The notes beneath the pieces were generated by a model. It saw only the letters and a list, made by a program, of their open reading frames with translations. It did not search any database and was not told where the DNA came from. This document shows positions 1 through 7,567 of a stretch of 64,000 nucleotides of DNA, one piece after another. The position numbers and the translations under genes are program-made. The stretch is taken from positions 51,077-115,076 of the forward strand of contig CAZMMX010000006.1 of the NCBI GenBank assembly GCA_964567485.1, in the 5' to 3' direction. The first letter of the stretch is position 1; each line of letters starts with the position of its first letter. The DNA comes from UBA1413 sp964567485 (GTDB lineage Bacteria; Bacteroidota; Bacteroidia; Bacteroidales; Prolixibacteraceae).

Positions 1-1164
1 TTTTCGGTCGAGCCGATGACCGTGCCAATCTTCATAGGCCACATCTTTCCGGCCCGAATCGAGGATTCCGAATTCGCCGCGGAAGTTCCAGAGGCCGAAG
101 CCGATGCCTGCATGGGTAAGGATATCAAGGACATCGCCGAACCAGGCCAGGAAGACCTCGTGGGGGGTATTGCGCCAGCAGCCGCATTCGCCGCAGTGAA
201 CCCCCACCCCGCTTTGTGCCAGGTCAATCCAGGGCTGGTAGTATTTTTCAAGGTCGGCACGGCTGTACTCCCTGTCGCCGATTTTGCCGGGCCATACCGG
301 AAGGGGGCACAATTCCGGGTTCTTATTGGCCCAGGGAGCCTGATAATGCGAAATCGCATGGGGGAAATACCCCCGGCAGCTTTGGGCGATGTCCAGGTCG
401 GTAATTTCGTGAATCACGGAATTGCCCACATCGTTACCATCGGCGATGACCAGATGGTCGGCATTGGCGCTGCGGATCGCCTGAGAGGCTCCCAGGGCCA
501 CCTTGCGGTAGATATCCCCCGGAACCGTGCTGCTGGGCGAATGCTGGTCGTTCATATCCTCCCGCATCGCCGGCTCATTCACCAGGTCGAAACTGATCAG
601 CTCCCGTGACACCCCCTTAAAACGGGTGGCCCAGTAATTCCAATGCCAATAAAAGGCCGTCTGCGCCTCTTCGTCTTTCCAGAGGTTGTATGGCTCGTGG
701 AATCCGGCATTGATACAGTATCCGGGAGCCCGGTGGAGGTTGAGACTCACATGAAGCCCATACTTATGCGCCAGGGTCACCAGTTCTTCAATCTGGCCGG
801 TGACCTTAGGGTCGATCTTGTACACCTCTTCCGGAAGGATGTTGCGGCTGCGGTCAAAATCGAGGTATGAAGGATAGGCCATGGGGAGCCGCACAAAGTT
901 GAAGCCCCAGTCACGCATCCATTTCAGATCGTCGTCAGTGGTTTTGTCGCGGCTGCCCCCGTGACCCGGTGTGAAATAATCCAGCAGGTTGAATCCTTTC
1001 CAGCGCGGAAGGGGATTCTTGTTTCCGGCCAGCCCGGAAGCCTTACTGCCGGGTTTGGGTGCAGCACAGGATTGAATCCCCAAAGTGCCCGCAACACCCA
1101 ATGCTGCCACAGCCATTCCGGCCTTTCCGATAAAACTCCGGCGACTTAATTGATTCTCACTCAT
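1..1164 (-). CDS. Glycoside hydrolase family 5-like secreted protein (3' end beyond window)
   Basis: The frame starts at the ATG at 1162-1164 and is open to the window edge, giving 388 codons without a stop, so the C-terminus is missing. The N-terminus (SRRSFIGKAG, then a hydrophobic Ala/Gly run ending IQSCA) looks like a Tat-type signal with a lipobox cysteine, so export and membrane anchoring are likely. The body has GH5 (cellulase superfamily) features: an N-terminal RLPMAYPSY segment, an LVNEPA motif carrying the probable acid/base glutamate, HAISHYQAPW, and GVHCGECG carrying the probable nucleophile glutamate. GH5 enzymes cleave beta-linked glucans, mannans and related chains. The substrate cannot be told from this sequence. 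The neighbour across the 1211-1310 gap is divergent. Confidence 0.82.
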   Translation of the reverse strand, partial: MSENQLSRRSFIGKAGMAVAALGVAGTLGIQSCAAPKPGSKASGLAGNKNPLPRWKGFNLLDYFTPGHGGSRDKTTDDDLKWMRDWGFNFVRLPMAYPSYLDFDRSRNILPEEVYKIDPKVTGQIEELVTLAHKYGLHVSLNLHRAPGYCINAGFHEPYNLWKDEEAQTAFYWHWNYWATRFKGVSRELISFDLVNEPAMREDMNDQHSPSSTVPGDIYRKVALGASQAIRSANADHLVIADGNDVGNSVIHEITDLDIAQSCRGYFPHAISHYQAPWANKNPELCPLPVWPGKIGDREYSRADLEKYYQPWIDLAQSGVGVHCGECGCWRNTPHEVFLAWFGDVLDILTHAGIGFGLWNFRGEFGILDSGRKDVAYEDWHGHRLDRK

Positions 1165-1210
1165 GGTTTATATCTACTTAAAAATTATTATATTTGTGTA
1201 AACAGGTTGC
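1156..1210. repeat. 55-bp direct duplicate, left of gap 1
   Basis: Identical to 1311-1365 on the other side of the N run. The exact 55-bp length recurs at the second gap. It is best read as one sequence present once in the genome and duplicated by contig joining. It covers the GH5 start codon and the divergent promoter region. Confidence 0.9.
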
Positions 1211-1310
1211 NNNNNNNNNNNNNNNNNNNNNNNNNNNNNNNNNNNNNNNNNNNNNNNNNNNNNNNNNNNNNNNNNNNNNNNNNNNNNNNNNNNNNNNNNN
1301 NNNNNNNNNN
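1211..1310. other. Assembly gap (100 N), probably spurious
   Basis: Exactly 100 N between two identical 55-bp ends. The contigs probably overlap by 55 bp, so real DNA is likely continuous here. The true GH5-antitoxin intergenic distance would then be about 47 bp rather than about 200 bp. Confidence 0.85.
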
Positions 1311-1365
1311 CTCACTCATGGTTTATATCTACTTAAAAATTATTATATTTGTGTAAACAGGTTGC
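1311..1365. repeat. 55-bp direct duplicate, right of gap 1
   Basis: Second copy of 1156-1210. It includes the TATATTTG promoter-like element and ends just before the antitoxin-like start codon. Confidence 0.9.
1344..1351 (+). promoter_or_regulatory. Putative -7 element of the antitoxin-like gene
   Basis: TATATTTG matches the Bacteroidota TAnnTTTG -7 consensus, 15 bp before the ATG at 1367. No good -33 box is visible. The same octamer is in the left 55-bp copy. Confidence 0.4.
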
Positions 1366-1366
1366 G

Positions 1367-1603
1367 ATGAAAGCCATTGAACTTAATTCAGAAACCGATC
1401 AGGACGGTGTGCTGAAAATAAGCTATAAAATTAATAAATCAAACAGCAAAGTCCGCGTGCTGATTCTTTATGAAGAAAAAAATGAGTCAGATGAGGAAAA
1501 ATTATGGATGGATTCTATAGCAAAAAATCCATCTTTCGACTTTTTAAATGATCCCGCAGAGGACATCTACACAATAAAAGATGGGGAGCCATTCCATGAT
1601 TAA
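1367..1603 (+). CDS. Small antitoxin-like protein upstream of a PemK/MazF remnant
   Basis: 78 residues from the ATG at 1367; an upstream in-frame TTG lies inside the promoter element and was not used. The protein has a beta-rich N-terminal half (LKISYKINKSNSKVRVLILYEE) and an acidic C-terminus (DPAEDIYTIKDGEPF). This resembles short Bacteroidota proteins encoded before PemK/MazF-type toxins. Its stop codon overlaps the start of the toxin remnant by 8 bp, the usual arrangement of a translationally coupled antitoxin-toxin pair. By analogy it would bind and neutralise an RNase toxin, but no known DNA-binding fold is recognised. The role rests mainly on context, and the toxin partner is broken. 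Confidence 0.6.
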   Translation: MKAIELNSETDQDGVLKISYKINKSNSKVRVLILYEEKNESDEEKLWMDSIAKNPSFDFLNDPAEDIYTIKDGEPFHD

Positions 1604-1776
1604 TAATTCGATCGTCCTGATGCCATTCCCTTTCGATGATTTCACCTCCACCAAGCTTCGTCCTGCCCTTTGTAGTGACAATCCCCAAATCCATCATAGT
1701 TAGGAAACTTGGGAGAATTAACCATACGGTTGAAAAAATTATCTACCGGAAATTGACGGAAATGTTTCAAAGATAA
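1596..1776 (+). pseudogene. PemK/MazF-family toxin remnant with internal frameshifting deletion
   Basis: The ATG at 1596 opens a frame whose first 26 codons match a PemK/MazF start (IVLMPFPFDDFTSTKLRPAL, with the usual PFPF-D and RPAL signature). The frame then hits TAG at 1701-1703. From about 1672 the +1 frame reads VTIPKSIIVRKLGRI and continues to KLTEMFQR and a stop at 1774-1776, which matches a PemK C-terminus (RKLG motif). About 55 central residues of the usual 110-120 are absent and the two ends are in different frames. The toxin should be inactive while its antitoxin-like partner is intact. An assembly error is possible but less likely, since the break is far from the N gap. Confidence 0.7.
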
Positions 1777-1792
1777 AGCTATACCTTCATCC

Positions 1793-3490
1793 CTACCCCT
1801 TCATCTTCCCTTCCACAATTTTTAGTATTTCCCCTTCCATGGACTCTGCCTTTGCAGCAATTGTTTCGGCCTTGTGAAGGATCTCCATCATCTTTACCTT
1901 ATCAGAAAGGCCTGAGGCATTGATTTTCACGTTAAGCCAGGCACCCCTGACGGCCGTACGGGCACAGAGGGCCCCCACCCCGGCATCGGAAACCGAATTG
2001 GGATTTCCCATTCCGGCCATGGCCCGCATTACCTCCATGCTTTCCAGGGAGAGTTCCATCACCTTCAGGGGCACCAGCATGGCGTTCAGGGTAGCCTCCT
2101 GGATGGCCTCTTTGCGGTCGGCCTTTTCCTGGTCAGTGGCCTTAGGGAGGGCAAAGGCATCCATCAGCCGGTCAAACGCCAGGGTATCTTCCTCGACACA
2201 GGTCAGCAGAGCATTGTAATAATGCTTTCCCTTTTCCGCCCATGCAGAAAACTCCTCCCAGCGGTCGTCCCAGCCCCGTTTGTGGGAAGAGAGGTTGGCC
2301 ACCATGGTCCCCAGGGAAGCCCCCAGGGCCCCCACGGCAGCCGATACCGAACCGCCACCCGGTGCCGGCGACTCAGAAGCCGTCTCTTCGATGAATCCCC
2401 GCACCGTAAGCACCTGTAGTTTCGCGGGGGACTCTTCCTCCAGCATATATTCGATAATTCTTTTCTTCGGATCGAAAGGAGCCAGTTCATCCAGTCCCAG
2501 CGATTTCACGGCCATACGGATCAGCTCACCGTCGGAGACTCCTGTCGACCGCTGCTGTTTCTGCAAAAAGTAGCGACCGGCCTCCAGCATGGCATTCACA
2601 GGGATAAGCCCTATCAGTTCCGACCCGGTCACCCTGATTCCCCGGAGGCGTGCCTTTTCGCACACCTCGTCAAAGGCCACATGGAGCGGCGTCACCGTGA
2701 TATCGGTGAGGTTCATGGAGATCTGGGCGATGCCGTATTCCTGAATAAACCACCCGATGGCCCTCACCTTTTTCAGGGATCCGGGAATCCTGACCGGCTC
2801 CCCGTCATCTCCTGTGACGATCTTACCCGTCACCGGATCGCCTTCGCGGAGCACCCGGCCGGCTTCGCGCACGTCAAAGGCCACGGCATTGGCACGGCGT
2901 ACCGAGGTGGTGTTCAGGTTGACATTGTACGCCACCAGGAAGTTGCGGGCGCCGATGGCTGTCGCCCCGGTGCGGGCCACATGGCCATTCCACTCCGAAG
3001 GACCGAAATCGGGCTTCCAGATTGGTGAGGCCAGCTTTTCCTTCAGCCCCTCATACTCCCCCGACCGGCAGTAGGCCAAACTGCGGCGTTCTTCCGTGGA
3101 GGCGGCATATTCATAACCGTAAACGGGGATTCCCAGCTCTTCACCCACCCTTTGGGCCAGTTGCAGCGCCCAGGCCACGGTCTCCTCCATGGTGATGTTG
3201 GCCACGGGAACCAGGGGACACACATCGGTGGCCCCGAAACGGGGATGCTCCCCGTGGTGCTGCTGCATGTCGATCAGGAGCGAGGCCTCCCTGATCGCCC
3301 GGAATGCCGCTTCCACCACGGCAGCAGGCTCTCCCACAAAGGTATATACCGTGCGGTTGGTGGCCTTCCCGGGATCCACATTCAATAACCTGACCCCTTC
3401 CGACTGGCGAATCACCGCAGCAATCCTTTCGATGACTTCCCGATTGCGCCCCTCTGAGAAATTGGGCACACACTCTATCAATTGACGCAT
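1793..3490 (-). CDS. ftcD: Bifunctional glutamate formimidoyltransferase / formimidoyltetrahydrofolate cyclodeaminase
   Basis: 565 residues from the MRQLIECVPNFSEG start; a start two codons earlier is also open. Residues 1 to about 330 are the transferase, with the family N-terminus, QQHHGEHPRFGATD (catalytic His region) and LVAYNVNLNT. From about 350 on is the cyclodeaminase, with the APGGGSVSAAVGALGASLG segment. The enzyme moves the formimino group of N-formimidoyl-glutamate to tetrahydrofolate, then deaminates it to 5,10-methenyl-THF, so one-carbon units and ammonium are recovered from histidine. The two-domain fusion is common in Bacteroidota. It lies downstream of hutI on the same strand. 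hutH and hutU are not in the window. Confidence 0.93.
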   Translation of the reverse strand: MRQLIECVPNFSEGRNREVIERIAAVIRQSEGVRLLNVDPGKATNRTVYTFVGEPAAVVEAAFRAIREASLLIDMQQHHGEHPRFGATDVCPLVPVANITMEETVAWALQLAQRVGEELGIPVYGYEYAASTEERRSLAYCRSGEYEGLKEKLASPIWKPDFGPSEWNGHVARTGATAIGARNFLVAYNVNLNTTSVRRANAVAFDVREAGRVLREGDPVTGKIVTGDDGEPVRIPGSLKKVRAIGWFIQEYGIAQISMNLTDITVTPLHVAFDEVCEKARLRGIRVTGSELIGLIPVNAMLEAGRYFLQKQQRSTGVSDGELIRMAVKSLGLDELAPFDPKKRIIEYMLEEESPAKLQVLTVRGFIEETASESPAPGGGSVSAAVGALGASLGTMVANLSSHKRGWDDRWEEFSAWAEKGKHYYNALLTCVEEDTLAFDRLMDAFALPKATDQEKADRKEAIQEATLNAMLVPLKVMELSLESMEVMRAMAGMGNPNSVSDAGVGALCARTAVRGAWLNVKINASGLSDKVKMMEILHKAETIAAKAESMEGEILKIVEGKMKG

Positions 3491-3521
3491 AACCATCTTA
3501 AATCTTAAATAACACGCTGAT

Positions 3522-3602
3522 GTTCTAATTCACTGATATTCTGATCGTCTAATTCACTGATATTCTGATCGTCTAATTCACTGATATTCTGATCGTCTAA
3601 TC
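3522..3602. repeat. 24-bp tandem repeat between ftcD and hutI
   Basis: Three head-to-tail units (3522-3546 with one extra base, 3547-3570, 3571-3594) plus a partial unit. The core is TCTAATTCACTGATATTCTG. Another unit is at 3726-3749 after the gap. The array is longer than 55 bp and the scaffold breaks here, so copy number is uncertain. Confidence 0.9.
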
Positions 3603-3625
3603 TTCCGACATGGGAAAAAACTCGC
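3571..3625. repeat. 55-bp direct duplicate, left of gap 2
   Basis: Identical to 3726-3780. It contains a second copy of the last codons of hutI, which is not expected in real DNA and supports the view that this is a contig-overlap artefact. Confidence 0.9.
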
Positions 3626-3725
3626 NNNNNNNNNNNNNNNNNNNNNNNNNNNNNNNNNNNNNNNNNNNNNNNNNNNNNNNNNNNNNNNNNNNNNNNNNNN
3701 NNNNNNNNNNNNNNNNNNNNNNNNN
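3626..3725. other. Assembly gap (100 N) inside a tandem repeat
   Basis: 100 N between two copies of the same 55-mer, within the 24-bp repeat array. Either the contigs overlap or an unknown number of repeat units is missing. Confidence 0.85.
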
Positions 3726-3780
3726 GTCTAATTCACTGATATTCTGATCGTCTAATCTTCCGACATGGGAAAAAACTCGC
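3726..3780. repeat. 55-bp direct duplicate, right of gap 2
   Basis: Second copy of 3571-3625. It carries one 24-bp unit, the hutI stop codon and its last codons. Confidence 0.9.
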
Positions 3781-5014
3781 CGTTCAGGATGACCGCGTCG
3801 ACGGGGTTGGAACCATAATGGTAAAAGAGGCCGGCGATATCAGACATTTCACGGGTAATGATGAGATTGGCCACTTTTCCGCGGGCGATGCTGCCCAGGC
3901 GGTCGTTGATGCCCATGGCATAGGCACCGTTGAGGGTCATGGCGTGGAGCACTTCCTCAGGCATCATTTTTTGTTGCAGACAGGCCAGGGATCCCACGAG
4001 GGGCATATTTCCCGAGGGTGAAGAGCCGGGATTGAAATCGGAGGCCAGGGCAACAGGTAGTCCGGCATCGATCAGCCGGCGGGCGGGAGCATAGGGCATT
4101 CCCAGAAAGAAGGAGGCCCCCGGCAATAACGCCGGCATGGTTTCACTTCCTTTCAATGCGGCAATCTCAGCATCTCCCATATATTCGAGGTGGTCAACAC
4201 TCAGGGCATTATATTTCACCCCCACCTGAACACCGCCTGAGAAAGCCATCTCATTGGCATGTATTTTCGCCCGCAAGCCGTGTTTTATCCCAGCCATCAG
4301 GATCCGTTCGGTATCTTCGACTGAAAAATAGCCCTCCTCACAGAAAACATCGATAAAGTCGGCGAGCTCCTCTGCGGCCACCACGGGAATCATCTCGTTG
4401 ATGATTTCGTCGACATAGCCCCGGGTATTTCCCCGGAATCGTTCCGGAACGGCATGGGCCCCCAGGAAAGTGGCCCGTATGCATACCGGTAGAAATTGTC
4501 TCAGGCGCCTGATCACCCTGAGCATCTTCAGCTCATCCTCCAGATGAAGCCCATAGCCGCTCTTTATCTCCAGGGCTCCGGTTCCATAACGGATCATCTT
4601 CTTCACCCTCTGCAACGCCTGGCTGAATAGCTCATCTTCGGAAGTATTATGCAGCAGTGCTGCAGAGTTGAGGATCCCTCCCCCGGCTTCGGCGATTTGC
4701 TGATAGGACAATCCTTTGATGCGGCCCACAAATTCCATCTCGCGGGAGCCGGCGTAAACGACATGGGTGTGGGAATCGCACCAACAGGGCAAAACAAGCC
4801 GCCCCGAGCAATCGACCTCCACCAGCGCATAATCATCGAGCCTGATCCTTCCCATTTCACTCATGGGGCCGAAATCGGCAATGGTCTCATCGCTGATCAG
4901 CAGAAAGGCATTCTGAATTATGCCGACCTGTGCCATCTCCTTCCCCGCCCTCCACAGGAGTGGATGTTCCTCGGTCAGTACCAAATGACCAATATTTTCC
5001 AACAATAATTGCAT
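3752..5014 (-). CDS. hutI: Imidazolonepropionase
   Basis: 420 residues, normal for the family. HutI hydrolyses 4-imidazolone-5-propanoate to N-formimidoyl-L-glutamate, the substrate supplied to the FtcD encoded downstream. The metal-binding SHTHVVYAG motif (H82, H84) follows the amidohydrolase first strand. AKIHANEM, VDHLEYM and ALASDFNPGSSP supply the later histidine and aspartate positions of the amidohydrolase barrel. The last codons lie within the duplicated 55 bp at gap 2, but the reading frame is complete. hutI and ftcD probably form one transcript, interrupted only by the tandem repeat. Confidence 0.95.
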   Translation of the reverse strand: MQLLLENIGHLVLTEEHPLLWRAGKEMAQVGIIQNAFLLISDETIADFGPMSEMGRIRLDDYALVEVDCSGRLVLPCWCDSHTHVVYAGSREMEFVGRIKGLSYQQIAEAGGGILNSAALLHNTSEDELFSQALQRVKKMIRYGTGALEIKSGYGLHLEDELKMLRVIRRLRQFLPVCIRATFLGAHAVPERFRGNTRGYVDEIINEMIPVVAAEELADFIDVFCEEGYFSVEDTERILMAGIKHGLRAKIHANEMAFSGGVQVGVKYNALSVDHLEYMGDAEIAALKGSETMPALLPGASFFLGMPYAPARRLIDAGLPVALASDFNPGSSPSGNMPLVGSLACLQQKMMPEEVLHAMTLNGAYAMGINDRLGSIARGKVANLIITREMSDIAGLFYHYGSNPVDAVILNGEFFPMSED

Positions 5015-5089
5015 CGTCCCAGGTTTTGATTGTGGGGATTAAGATACAAAATGTAAAGTTCAGGAAGGTGATATCCGTCACATTTTCAC

Positions 5090-5121
5090 AAAAAGAGGCT
5101 GCCCTTTTGGGACAGCCTCTA
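5090..5121 (-). terminator. Terminator of the susCD operon
   Basis: AGAGGCTG (5094-5101) pairs with CAGCCTCT (5113-5120). Read on the minus strand the hairpin is followed by TTTTTGTG. It lies just after the stop of the lipoprotein gene and before hutI. Confidence 0.8.
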
Positions 5122-5142
5122 TTAGAATCAAGGAATAATTCC

Positions 5143-5973
5143 TTATGGTAAGGTGAGAATTTCGATTCCGGCACCAAAGGAGCCTGCTGACACGGTATAA
5201 GCCCCCACTTTCAGGGTGACCACTTTTCCGTCGATGGTCCCGACCACTTTGGTCATGGAGACATCGCCGTAGGTGCCATGTTTGTAGCAAATCTGGTCGG
5301 GGAAAACCACGGTTTTTCCATCGGAAGAGATCTGGAAGGCCAAATCGCGGTAACCAAAGGGACTTTTGATTTTGTAGACATTTGCCCCATTGGCTTTTTC
5401 CACCTGCACGTCGTAGGTTTCGCCCCACCATCCGTCCATGGAATTGAGGGAGGCGGTCATTGGAGCACCAAAGGTGAGCAACTTGGAAGCATTTACACTT
5501 ACCGAGCCCACCTTGCTGGGTGAAACCATTTCGGCGTCAGCGATTGCAAGGGTAAAGGGAAAGGCCAATTTCACCACGATGTCATTTCCGGTAGCACTGG
5601 CGTTATCCAGATTAATGGAAAGTGCACCGGGATTAACCAATGCGAGATTACCGTAGTTGACTTCCACGTTGGTTCCTCCCTCTCCGGCATTGAACTTGGC
5701 ACCGCCAGGTACTGTAAACACCGTCGTGTAATTGGGCAATGTGGAAGTAAGGTTGACAGGGACCGTCAATTCGCCGCCTTTATCGGTACGGCCTATGGGA
5801 ACAAGAATCTTGCTGCCATCGTTATCGGTCATGTCAGGGTTAAAGGTGGGCGCCATAAAACTCACCTTTCCGGCATCCCCGGCGTAGAGAGCGCCTTCAG
5901 TTTCCTCCTCACAGGAACTCATCAGAGCCCCGGAAAGGACGACCGCTAATATTGCCAAATATTTTCTTTTCAT
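5143..5973 (-). CDS. Surface lipoprotein of the SusCD locus (SusE/F-position)
   Basis: 276 residues. The signal peptide ends in LMSSCEEE, a lipobox with the cysteine followed by acidic residues, as in the Bacteroidota lipoprotein export signal that sends proteins to the cell surface. Residues about 35-150 look like a beta-sandwich (alternating hydrophobic strands, LVPIGRTDKGGELTVPVNL). The C-terminal half is also all-beta. It is the third gene of susC-susD-lipoprotein, the position of SusE/SusF-type glycan-binding proteins, so a ligand-capture role is inferred. No specific family was recognised and no catalytic motif is visible. It ends at a clear terminator. Confidence 0.75.
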   Translation of the reverse strand: MKRKYLAILAVVLSGALMSSCEEETEGALYAGDAGKVSFMAPTFNPDMTDNDGSKILVPIGRTDKGGELTVPVNLTSTLPNYTTVFTVPGGAKFNAGEGGTNVEVNYGNLALVNPGALSINLDNASATGNDIVVKLAFPFTLAIADAEMVSPSKVGSVSVNASKLLTFGAPMTASLNSMDGWWGETYDVQVEKANGANVYKIKSPFGYRDLAFQISSDGKTVVFPDQICYKHGTYGDVSMTKVVGTIDGKVVTLKVGAYTVSAGSFGAGIEILTLP

Positions 5974-5995
5974 AATTTACTCTTTTAAATGGTCA

Positions 5996-7555
5996 TTAAA
6001 TGGGATTCTGGTCAGCAGTGGCATCCATATTCGGATTTCCGTCGAACTCCTTCTGGGGGATAGTAAGGATAAACTCCTTGCTGTCTACCTGACGGGTGTT
6101 GAAGTTGAGCTTCTGCGAATGGTTCGATCCGGGAGCATTCCGATCGAAACCGGTTTTCAGCCTGAGAATGTCGAAAATACGTTCTGACTCACCCCAGAGT
6201 TCGATGCGGCGCTGCAACAGGATCATATCCATCAGGGTGGTGTTGGCCCCGAATGAGGTATAGGAGATGTCGGCTGAATTGGTCAGCCCTTCCAGCTGTT
6301 CGGCATAACCGCTGGGATTACGAAGCTTCATCAGTGATTCCAGGGTGGTTTTGGCTTCCCCGAATTTGCCGGCATGGGCCAGAGCTTCGGCTTTCAGCAA
6401 TACCATCTCCTCGGCACGCATGTAAATATAATCTCCCAGGTATTTGGCCTTGTCAGAGAAGTAGTATTTGAACTGGTTGTAACTCTGGTTTGGTCCTGAG
6501 GACTCCACCTGTGCCGCAGGCAGTTTGGGATTCCACCACTGTTTCCGTTTGTCGGCATCGGGAATCTGGTCGTAAAGCCAGTTGTAGATACATTTACGGG
6601 AAGATTCACCATACATTTCGGCTTCTGAATCCATATGGCTGTAGAAAGAGGCATAAATGGTCGCCTGGTCGGCAATCACTTCTGATCCCCACATCACGCC
6701 CGTCAGGTTACGGTTGTTGAAACCCGAATAGAGGTCATTATCGGAGGAGATCATGGAAAGTCCCGGTTTCAGCAGGGCTTCGCCGGCAAATTTTGCGGCA
6801 TCGTCCCAGTTGTTCATGACCAAAGAAACCCTGGCCTTGATGGCATTGGCAACGTAATAGTCGATGTGAGACTTATGGGTCTGAATGCTCTTGTCTTCCG
6901 CAAAGAGGGCAATGGCATCGTCGAGGTCCTTGTTGATCTGGTCGTACACTTCCTGCACAGTACCGCGGCCTTTACCTTCCGACTGGGCAGTAGTAGGCTC
7001 GGTATAGAGCGGCACACCAGGAGCACTTTCATGGCCTTTGTAGGTCTGCTGGAAACTCTGGATCAGCTGGAAATAGGCATATGCCCGCATGGTTAAGGCC
7101 TGGGCAATCAGATTGTTGACCTGAACAGGATCTCCTGCGATGGTCTCCTTCTGCGGGATGATGTAATTCACATTGTTGATCAAGGTGTAGTAGAAGTTCC
7201 AGGTACCATAAGATCTCCAGTTGGTGGAGGTGTACCGGCTGCGCACATCATAACGGTAGTCAAAGTAGAACCAACCGTTCCCCATCTGATCCTGCAGGAA
7301 ATCTTCACCCATCAGGGAGGTGTACATATTGGTCGACAGAATTCCAAAGTTCTGGTGGGTATTACCATCGGTCCAGCCCGAGACGAACAATAAGCGGTAT
7401 ACCCCATCCATGGCCACCTGGGCGCTGTTGATGTCGGCAAAAATCGTCGGTCCGGTCACCTTTTCCGTAGGCGCTGTCTCCAGCAAATCCTGATCACAGG
7501 AGGTAAGTCCCGCGATAACAGGCAAAAACATCAGTATAGCTAATATCTTTTTCAT
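5996..7555 (-). CDS. SusD/RagB-family nutrient-binding outer-membrane lipoprotein
   Basis: 519 residues. The signal peptide ends GLTSCDQDLLE, a lipobox. The N-terminal SusD region (ETAPTEKVTGPTIFADINSAQVAMDGVYRLLF), a TPR-like helical core (ALTMRAYAYFQLIQSF) and the C-terminal RIELWGESERIFDILRLK block are typical of RagB/SusD. It sits on top of the SusC barrel and hands substrate to it. Its start is 12 bp after the susC stop, so the two are co-transcribed. The ligand cannot be deduced: no polysaccharide-degrading enzyme is in the operon, although GH5 and GH92 genes lie elsewhere in the window. Confidence 0.93.
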   Translation of the reverse strand: MKKILAILMFLPVIAGLTSCDQDLLETAPTEKVTGPTIFADINSAQVAMDGVYRLLFVSGWTDGNTHQNFGILSTNMYTSLMGEDFLQDQMGNGWFYFDYRYDVRSRYTSTNWRSYGTWNFYYTLINNVNYIIPQKETIAGDPVQVNNLIAQALTMRAYAYFQLIQSFQQTYKGHESAPGVPLYTEPTTAQSEGKGRGTVQEVYDQINKDLDDAIALFAEDKSIQTHKSHIDYYVANAIKARVSLVMNNWDDAAKFAGEALLKPGLSMISSDNDLYSGFNNRNLTGVMWGSEVIADQATIYASFYSHMDSEAEMYGESSRKCIYNWLYDQIPDADKRKQWWNPKLPAAQVESSGPNQSYNQFKYYFSDKAKYLGDYIYMRAEEMVLLKAEALAHAGKFGEAKTTLESLMKLRNPSGYAEQLEGLTNSADISYTSFGANTTLMDMILLQRRIELWGESERIFDILRLKTGFDRNAPGSNHSQKLNFNTRQVDSKEFILTIPQKEFDGNPNMDATADQNPI

Positions 7556-7567
7556 GTGTCGAATAGA

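Noticed and set aside
1150..1356. Open frame running through the N gap
   Set aside because: It spans 100 unknown bases and its two ends are the same duplicated 55-mer, so it is an artefact.
3522..3602. CRISPR array
   Set aside because: The units are directly adjacent 24-bp copies without variable spacers, and no cas genes are present.
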